Shown piece after piece: positions 5,207 through 9,654 of a stretch of 9,654 bases of DNA. Every line of letters starts with the position of its first letter. Position 1 is the first letter of the stretch. Source of the stretch: an uncultured Bacteroidota bacterium (GTDB taxonomy: Bacteria > Bacteroidota > Bacteroidia > 2-12-FULL-35-15); NCBI GenBank assembly GCA_903881065.1, contig CAIRRW010000410.1, positions 1-9,654 on the forward strand, written 5' to 3'. Both the position numbers and the translations under genes were made by a program. The notes beneath the pieces were generated by a model. That model did not search any database. It saw nothing but the letters and a program-made list of their open reading frames with translations, and had not been told where the DNA came from.

Positions 5207-6715
5207 TTATTTATCTATTAATAGCTTCTTAAATATAGTGTTCATATTTCCTGTAATTTTCATTGAATACACACCTGCATTAAATGAAGATAAATCTAAA
5301 GTGGAATTTTGAGAAGTAATTTCTTTACTAAAAACAATTTCGCCAATTACATTATAAACTTCAACTAATATTTTCGAGTTGGAGCTGTTAGTAATCTTGA
5401 ATAAACCAGTTGAAGGATTTGGATAAATATTGATAATTGCATCGATAGAATTATTATTTATACCAGTTGAGATAATAGTTACAACTTGTGTTGACTGATT
5501 GGTTCCGCAACTATTGGTTGCAGTAAGAACTACATTATAAGTTCCACCTGAAGGTGGATAAGTATATGATGGACTTGTGGCTGTGCTAGAGCCAACACCA
5601 TCACCAAAATCCCAAGAATAGGTAGTAGCGTCAGTAGAATTATTTGTAAATGCTACTGTTGGAGAAGCAGAACCATCATAAGTGTATGAGGCAACTGCAT
5701 TACCAATTACAGTAACTGGGATTAATTTACTATCCACGCATGAACTGAAAAATCCTCCTAAAGTATATAATCGTATTGTATCGTTTCCTGCGTTAGCATA
5801 TGTATAGGAAGCAATGTCATGAGACCATTGTAATGCAGAACCATCACCCATTGACCATACATAATTGGAATCAACTGATGAAAGGTTAAAGTATGACATA
5901 AATGTATTGTAATTATAAAATCTACTTTCTACAATATCAACAGGTGTGGTGATATTGGTAAGAGAAATTGGTTGCCCTAAACAAACGGGATTTGGAGTAA
6001 CTGTAAAGTTAGTTGCAATATTATATTTAACAATAGGTGCAATAAGAGGTTCAAAATCATAAGTACCTCCAAATGCCGAATTCATTGTGTGGAAAACTGA
6101 ACCTGCTCCATCTCCGGCATCAAATTTCGAATACCCCAACCCTTCACCGAAAGTTCCTGTATCAGCATTATTTGTCCAAATGTTTAATGTATCCACTGTT
6201 GAAGGATTCCAAATAGCTACAGCATAATTTGAACTGATGTTATAAGGTGTAGGAAAATTGATTGTTCGCCAATGCGTAGAAGTGTCAACACCTGTTATAG
6301 TTGCTGAATCTAATTTAGCTATTGGCATCATATTCGCATCCACGCTATATATAAATGCTTTAACGCTCATGGTATGATTGAGGTGTTTGGCATTACGAAG
6401 ACTTCCATAAAATGAAACCCCATTAATTAAAGCTGGCGAAGCCAATGTAAATGATTGAGTCATTGCTTCTCTTGTTGCATTCCAAACGGAATAATAGCCT
6501 GAAGTCGCCTGTAACTTTAAATCTTTTAATAAAGTGTACATAATTGTATCCGGCCCACAAGCTAAATTTTTTTCAGCAGATAGTCTTGAATGCTGAATGG
6601 ATAAGTTAGGAACACTTGAGGCAGGTGAAAATCTCTTTGTTCCAGATTGGTTTTGAGCAAAAAGAACATTGCTAAAAGTCAAAACAATTGAAGTAATTAG
6701 TACTGTTTTTTTCAT
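5207..6715 (-). CDS. Secreted T9SS cargo protein with PKD domains
   Basis: A 502-aa protein exported by Sec and then across the outer membrane by the type IX secretion system. Residues 1-20 are a classic signal peptide (MKKTVLITSIVLTFSNVLFA) with cleavage likely before QNQ. Residues about 50-230 form a beta-rich N-terminal domain with Trp, Tyr and Asn-rich strands that I cannot assign. One degenerate PKD-like domain spans about 238-337 (VWSMGDGS, YTYANAGNDT). A standard PKD domain spans about 341-414 (SWDFGDG at 367-373, then SYTYPPSGGTYNVVLTATN). A type A T9SS sorting domain closes it (about 427-502): INIYPNPSTGLFKI, VYNVIGEIV, LDLSSFNAGVYSMKI and a C-terminal KKLLIDK. No catalytic motif is visible, so surface binding or adhesion is the cautious reading. 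It is monocistronic, with its own promoter box and a shared terminator. Confidence 0.93.
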   Translation of the reverse strand: MKKTVLITSIVLTFSNVLFAQNQSGTKRFSPASSVPNLSIQHSRLSAEKNLACGPDTIMYTLLKDLKLQATSGYYSVWNATREAMTQSFTLASPALINGVSFYGSLRNAKHLNHTMSVKAFIYSVDANMMPIAKLDSATITGVDTSTHWRTINFPTPYNISSNYAVAIWNPSTVDTLNIWTNNADTGTFGEGLGYSKFDAGDGAGSVFHTMNSAFGGTYDFEPLIAPIVKYNIATNFTVTPNPVCLGQPISLTNITTPVDIVESRFYNYNTFMSYFNLSSVDSNYVWSMGDGSALQWSHDIASYTYANAGNDTIRLYTLGGFFSSCVDSKLIPVTVIGNAVASYTYDGSASPTVAFTNNSTDATTYSWDFGDGVGSSTATSPSYTYPPSGGTYNVVLTATNSCGTNQSTQVVTIISTGINNNSIDAIINIYPNPSTGLFKITNSSNSKILVEVYNVIGEIVFSKEITSQNSTLDLSSFNAGVYSMKITGNMNTIFKKLLIDK

Positions 6716-6744
6716 GATATTTATTTAAGTTGATAATTTTTTTG

Positions 6745-6752
6745 CAAATGTA
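6745..6752 (-). promoter_or_regulatory. -7 promoter box for the T9SS cargo gene
   Basis: On the minus strand this reads TACATTTG, an exact TAnnTTTG match, 29 bases before the ATG. No clear TTG lies at the usual -33 distance, so only the -7 element is well supported. Confidence 0.5.
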
Positions 6753-6951
6753 ATTGTATTAAATGACTAATGACAGAAGCAAAAACCTGATCTTAGTCAC
6801 AATATCACTGTATTGCTATTTCCTTAAGCCAAGTTTATAATTTTTAATTTTTAATAATAAAGGCTTGTAATAATTAATAAGGGGCATACATTTGATATAA
6901 TAATTACAAAATTATCTACCTTTCCTGAAATATTTTTCTGTAAATTATTAA

Positions 6952-6959
6952 TACTTTTG
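6952..6959 (+). promoter_or_regulatory. Candidate -7 promoter box upstream of the lipoprotein gene
   Basis: TACTTTTG matches TAnnTTTG exactly. It lies about 71 bases before the ATG at 7031, a longer leader than at the other genes here. The -33 region is only T-rich (tattttt near 6931-6937), without a well spaced TTG. Confidence 0.4.
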
Positions 6960-7030
6960 ATATTGACAATTACTACTTAGATTAGATAAAAATAATGACA
7001 GGTTTAATTAAGTTATCGAGAAGTATAAAT

Positions 7031-7332
7031 ATGAAAAAAATTAAGTTATACCATTTTATTTCATAAGTTCATGTGATTGTTTGCAAAAATCTTCAGGATT
7101 AGTTAAAGATGAAAGGACTAAACTTCCATTGGATAGTGTTTGTGTTTATAATGCAAACAACTCCAGCGATTACGGATATACTGATACCAAGGGATTTTTC
7201 AACCTTCAAAGTATTTCAGGTGGCCCTTGTGGTTGTCCACCAATGACGGTTTTGTTCAAAAAAGTAGGTTATGACTCAACCATAGTAAAAATTAAAAATG
7301 ATGGTAACAAAAACATTTATTTAGTTAAGTAA
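7031..7332 (+). CDS. Small lipoprotein with carboxypeptidase-regulatory-like domain, apparently frameshifted in its signal peptide
   Basis: The domain frame (to TAA 7330-7332) reads SSGLVKDERTKLPLDSV, then YGYTDTKGFFNL, then VLFKKVGYDSTIVKI. This is the pattern of the small beta-sandwich carboxypeptidase-regulatory-like domains common in Bacteroidota surface proteins. A GGPCGCPP insert sits in the middle. No good start exists in that frame: it is closed by TAA at 7042-7044 and only a TTG at 7081 is available. Just upstream, the ATG at 7031 begins MKKIKLYHF in another frame, which stops at TAA 7064-7066. Adding one T to the tttt run at 7054-7057 would join the two into MKKIKLYHFYFISSCDC, a lipoprotein signal with lipobox I12-S13-S14-C15, giving a 100-aa protein. 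I infer a one-base deletion, by real mutation, phase variation or sequence error. As written, translation may start at 7081 or fail. Confidence 0.65.
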
Positions 7333-7447
7333 AAACAGATTGAGTAGTTAATTTTTAATTCTCCTGCCATATTTCTAAAAGTCAAGCAATCTGATTAATA
7401 CAATTCCTTTATATATTTTAAAATAGAATTGTATGATTTATATTATG

Positions 7448-7462
7448 AATTGGTAACCAATT
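7448..7462. promoter_or_regulatory. Perfect 15-bp palindrome, candidate operator of the carboxyltransferase gene
   Basis: AATTGGT (7448-7454) and ACCAATT (7456-7462) are exact inverted arms around one A. The site covers the TTG of the -33 region and ends eight bases before the -7 box. A half-site-like acccaatt at 7480-7487 lies just after the -7 box. This placement would suit a repressor blocking RNA polymerase. The regulator is unknown. Confidence 0.5.
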
Positions 7463-7477
7463 TTGTTACTATATTTG
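7450..7477 (+). promoter_or_regulatory. Promoter of the carboxyltransferase gene
   Basis: An exact -7 box, TATATTTG, is at 7470-7477. A TTG at 7450-7452 lies 17 bp upstream, at the short end of the usual spacing. The ATG follows 38 bases after the -7 box. Confidence 0.6.
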
Positions 7478-7515
7478 ACACCCAATTGAAATGATTTAAT
7501 ACGTAATAAATAACA

Positions 7516-9144
7516 ATGAATTTAGAATTTAATAAGAACGAAGATAAGATGAAACAACTTATTTCAGCAATGGAAAACAAGTTGAATAAAATATATCTTG
7601 GTGGAGGGAAAAGCAGAATTGAAAAACAACACGAACAAGGTAAAATGACTGCCCGTGAGCGTATTGAATTCCTTGTTGACAAAGATTCTAAGACTATAGA
7701 GATTGGAGCATTTGCTGGAGATGGAATGTATGCCGATCATGGCGGGTGCGCAGCAGGTGGTACAATAGTCGTTATAGGGTACGTGAGTGGCCGTCAATGT
7801 ATAATTGTTGCTAATGATGCTACAGTAAAAGCAGGTGCATGGTTTCCTATAACAGGTAAAAAGAATTTGCGTGCTCAGGAAATAGCGATGGAAAATCGTT
7901 TGCCTATCATTTATTTAGTAGATAGTGCAGGTGTTTATTTGCCATTGCAGGATGAAATATTTCCTGATAAAGAACATTTCGGACGTATCTTCCGGAATAA
8001 TGCAATAATGAGTGGAATGGGTATTCTGCAGATTTCTGCAGTGATGGGTAGTTGTGTTGCAGGCGGTGCCTACCTCCCAATTATGAGTGATGAAGCAATG
8101 ATAGTGGACAAAACAGGCAGTATATTTCTTGCAGGTTCATACCTTGTAAAAGCTGCAATCGGTGAAACCATTGATAACGAAACATTAGGTGGAGCTACCA
8201 CTCATTGCGAAATATCCGGAGTAACAGATTATAAGTGCAAGGACGATAAAGACTGTCTTACTCGTATTCGTAATATTATGAGTAAAGTTGGATATTTTGA
8301 TAAAGCAGGTTTTAATAGAATAGAAAGTCAATTACCTGTTAAAGATGAAAAGGAAATACTAGGAATCATACCTGAAGCTCGCGACCAACAATATGATATG
8401 CGTGAAATCATTTATCGATTAGTGGATAATTCTGATTTTGAAGAATACAAAGAAGCTTACGGACAAAGTATTATCTGCGGACTTGCACGTATTGACGGAT
8501 GGAGTATTGGTATCGTTGCCAATCAACGTAAAGTTGTAAAAAGCAAGAAAGGTGAAATGCAGTTTGGTGGAGTAATATATAGTGATAGTGCTGATAAATC
8601 TGCGCGATTTATAATGAATTGCAATCAAAAGAAAATTCCACTTTTATTTTTACAGGATGTTACCGGATTTATGGTAGGTTCTCGTTCGGAACATGGAGGA
8701 ATTATTAAGGATGGAGCTAAGATGGTAAATGCTATGAGCAATTCTGTAGTTCCTAAATTTACTGTTATCATTGGTAACTCATATGGAGCAGGAAACTACG
8801 CAATGTGTGGCAAAGCTTACGACCCGCGATTAATTGTAGGTTGGCCTACAGCACATGTAGCCGTGATGGGAGGAGCTCAGGCTGCCAAAGTATTGGTACA
8901 GATAGAAATTGCTTCCTTGAAAACAAAAGGTGTAGTAATAACACCTGAAAAGGAAGCCGAATTATTTAATAAAATTAAAGATTGTTACGACAGCCAAACG
9001 TCACCTTATTATGCTGCTTCACGTATTTGGATGGATGCTGTGATAAATCCGCTGGATACAAGAAAATGGATTTCGATGGGAATAGAAATGGCGAATAATG
9101 CCCCTATTACCAAACAATACAATGTTGGCGTGTTGCAAACATAA
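7516..9144 (+). CDS. Acyl-CoA carboxylase carboxyltransferase (beta) subunit, methylcrotonyl-CoA carboxylase-like
   Basis: A complete 542-aa carboxyltransferase that moves CO2 from carboxybiotin to an acyl-CoA in the cytoplasm. The N-terminal crotonase-like half (about 30-280) holds GKMTARERIEFLVD (42-55), IVANDATVKAGAWFP (97-111), YLVDSAGVYLPLQDEIFPD (133-151), HFGRIF and MGSCVAGGAYLP (177-188). The C-terminal half (about 285-530) holds FLQDVTGFMVG (378-388), GIIKDGAKMV (395-404), NSYGAGNYAMCGKAYDPR (421-438) and VMGGAQAAKVL (450-460). These two glycine-rich sites bind acyl-CoA and biotin in the family. The LPLQDEIFPD..HFGRIF wording and the length match methylcrotonyl-CoA carboxylase beta (leucine breakdown) better than propionyl-CoA carboxylase beta; the exact acyl-CoA is inferred. 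The start at 7516 follows its own promoter. No biotin carboxylase/biotin carrier subunit lies beside it here; it must be elsewhere or outside the window. Confidence 0.95.
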   Translation: MNLEFNKNEDKMKQLISAMENKLNKIYLGGGKSRIEKQHEQGKMTARERIEFLVDKDSKTIEIGAFAGDGMYADHGGCAAGGTIVVIGYVSGRQCIIVANDATVKAGAWFPITGKKNLRAQEIAMENRLPIIYLVDSAGVYLPLQDEIFPDKEHFGRIFRNNAIMSGMGILQISAVMGSCVAGGAYLPIMSDEAMIVDKTGSIFLAGSYLVKAAIGETIDNETLGGATTHCEISGVTDYKCKDDKDCLTRIRNIMSKVGYFDKAGFNRIESQLPVKDEKEILGIIPEARDQQYDMREIIYRLVDNSDFEEYKEAYGQSIICGLARIDGWSIGIVANQRKVVKSKKGEMQFGGVIYSDSADKSARFIMNCNQKKIPLLFLQDVTGFMVGSRSEHGGIIKDGAKMVNAMSNSVVPKFTVIIGNSYGAGNYAMCGKAYDPRLIVGWPTAHVAVMGGAQAAKVLVQIEIASLKTKGVVITPEKEAELFNKIKDCYDSQTSPYYAASRIWMDAVINPLDTRKWISMGIEMANNAPITKQYNVGVLQT

Positions 9145-9181
9145 AAATTTAATTAAATAAATTTCAGTATTAAAAAAAAGT

Positions 9182-9189
9182 TACTTTTG
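9182..9189 (+). promoter_or_regulatory. -7 promoter box for the DUF6580-type gene
   Basis: TACTTTTG matches TAnnTTTG exactly and lies 21 bases before the ATG at 9211. The -33 region has only ttt (9162-9164) at 17 bp. It lies downstream of the carboxyltransferase stop, so the last gene is probably a separate unit. Confidence 0.55.
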
Positions 9190-9210
9190 CAATTACTAAT
9201 TAATTAAACA

Positions 9211-9654
9211 ATGACATCAAAATATTTTACACCACGTTTTTTATTTATTACTTCAGCAATTTTGGTTGCAACTGCAAGTCGTTTATTTCCTCATATTCCA
9301 AACTTTACTCCTATTGCTGCGATGGCATTATTTGGCGGAGTTTATTTTACTGATAAACGTTTGGCGTTTATTATTCCTTTATTGGCAATGTTTTTAAGCG
9401 ATGGAGCAATGGAATTAATTAATGGACAAGGTTTTCATAATACAATGATTTTTGTTTATGTTGGATTTATTCTTACTTCCTTTATTGGATTAAGGATTAG
9501 AAAAAACACTTCTGTTTTATCGGTTGCTACAGGTTCTATAATTTCCTCTTTACTATTTTTTATCATTACAAATTTTGGAGTTTGGGCCGAATCAGGATTT
9601 CAATTGGGTGCCGCAGGGTTAGGTACTACTTATGTTTTGGGTATCCCTTTCTTC
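9211..9654 (+). CDS. DUF6580-type multi-pass membrane protein, putative transporter (3' end cut by window)
   Basis: The first 148 residues are in the window and the frame is still open at the edge. The protein is very hydrophobic, with about four or five membrane segments visible (roughly 9-25, 33-47, 50-66, 78-95, 103-125). Marked conserved-looking blocks are NFTPIAAMALFGGVYF (31-46), LAFIIPLLAMFLSDGAME (51-68), LLFFIITNFGVWAES (114-128) and a final GIPFF. I recognise this wording from the DUF6580 putative transport proteins, which resemble the substrate-binding membrane subunits of ECF-type vitamin transporters. Substrate is unknown, and no riboswitch could fit in the short leader here. The start ATG is 21 bases after a good -7 box, in an AT-rich leader (taattaaaca). 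Only the end of the gene is missing, because the window stops. Confidence 0.85.
   Translation, partial: MTSKYFTPRFLFITSAILVATASRLFPHIPNFTPIAAMALFGGVYFTDKRLAFIIPLLAMFLSDGAMELINGQGFHNTMIFVYVGFILTSFIGLRIRKNTSVLSVATGSIISSLLFFIITNFGVWAESGFQLGAAGLGTTYVLGIPFF

Larger units (their letters stand above)
6716..7030. other. AT-rich divergent promoter region
   Basis: This 315-bp gap lies between the T9SS cargo gene (minus) and the lipoprotein gene (plus). It holds a TAnnTTTG box for each direction, listed separately. Otherwise it is low-complexity AT-rich DNA. A short aagcc/ggctt inverted pair at 6826-6830 and 6862-6866 is too far apart and too short to call a structure. No gene is seen. Confidence 0.5.

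Noticed and set aside
7401..7431. Hairpin caattc ... gaattg as terminator of the lipoprotein gene
   Set aside because: Only six pairs around a 19-base loop, and no T run after it.
7443..8628. Minus-strand open frames opposite the carboxyltransferase gene and its promoter
   Set aside because: They are shadows of a highly conserved gene, with no promoter or homologous domain visible.
9145..9165. Terminator after the carboxyltransferase gene
   Set aside because: The possible aaattta/taaattt stem is all A-T and lacks a following T run.

Overview
The window is AT-rich chromosomal DNA from a member of the Bacteroidota. Three things support this: a secreted protein with a C-terminal type IX secretion (T9SS) sorting domain and PKD repeats, recurring Bacteroidota-type promoters (TAnnTTTG -7 boxes, some with a TTG about 17-21 bp upstream), and AT-rich leaders with no strong Shine-Dalgarno sequence. 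The exact lineage cannot be read from the sequence; an environmental Chitinophagales-, Sphingobacteriales- or Flavobacteriales-like organism would fit.

Layout. Bases 31-256 hold a tandem array of 21-bp units (ten full copies plus a partial one) with no cas-like or rep-like gene beside it. Next is an unrecognised minus-strand gene (446-967). A 457-bp gap contains a few stem-loops and a tiny broken minus-strand reading frame. A self-contained unit follows: a clear promoter, a basic 75-aa protein and a strong terminator (1374-1729). Then come two small unrecognised genes: a 63-aa single-pass membrane protein and a 130-aa soluble protein that might have a SecB-like fold.

The most interesting part is 2621-5190. 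One promoter, three tightly packed genes and one terminator form an apparent operon. It encodes an extended short-chain dehydrogenase of the 3beta-HSD/dihydroflavonol reductase type, a membrane steroid 5alpha-reductase (SRD5A) family enzyme, and a spermidine-synthase-like Rossmann protein whose usual aminopropyltransferase motif is not intact. The first two suggest paired oxidation/reduction of a steroid-like or terpenoid-like lipid. The substrate is unknown.

The operon terminator is shared, in convergent orientation, with the gene for a 502-aa T9SS cargo protein with PKD domains (5207-6715, minus). Beyond its promoter region is a small lipoprotein gene (7031-7332) with a carboxypeptidase-regulatory-like domain. 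It appears to carry a one-base deletion inside its signal peptide. Next is a complete acyl-CoA carboxylase carboxyltransferase subunit, closest by eye to methylcrotonyl-CoA carboxylase beta (7516-9144). A perfect 15-bp palindrome overlaps its promoter. The window ends inside a multi-pass membrane protein of the DUF6580 putative transporter type (9211 to the edge). I saw no tRNA, rRNA, CRISPR array or insertion sequence.
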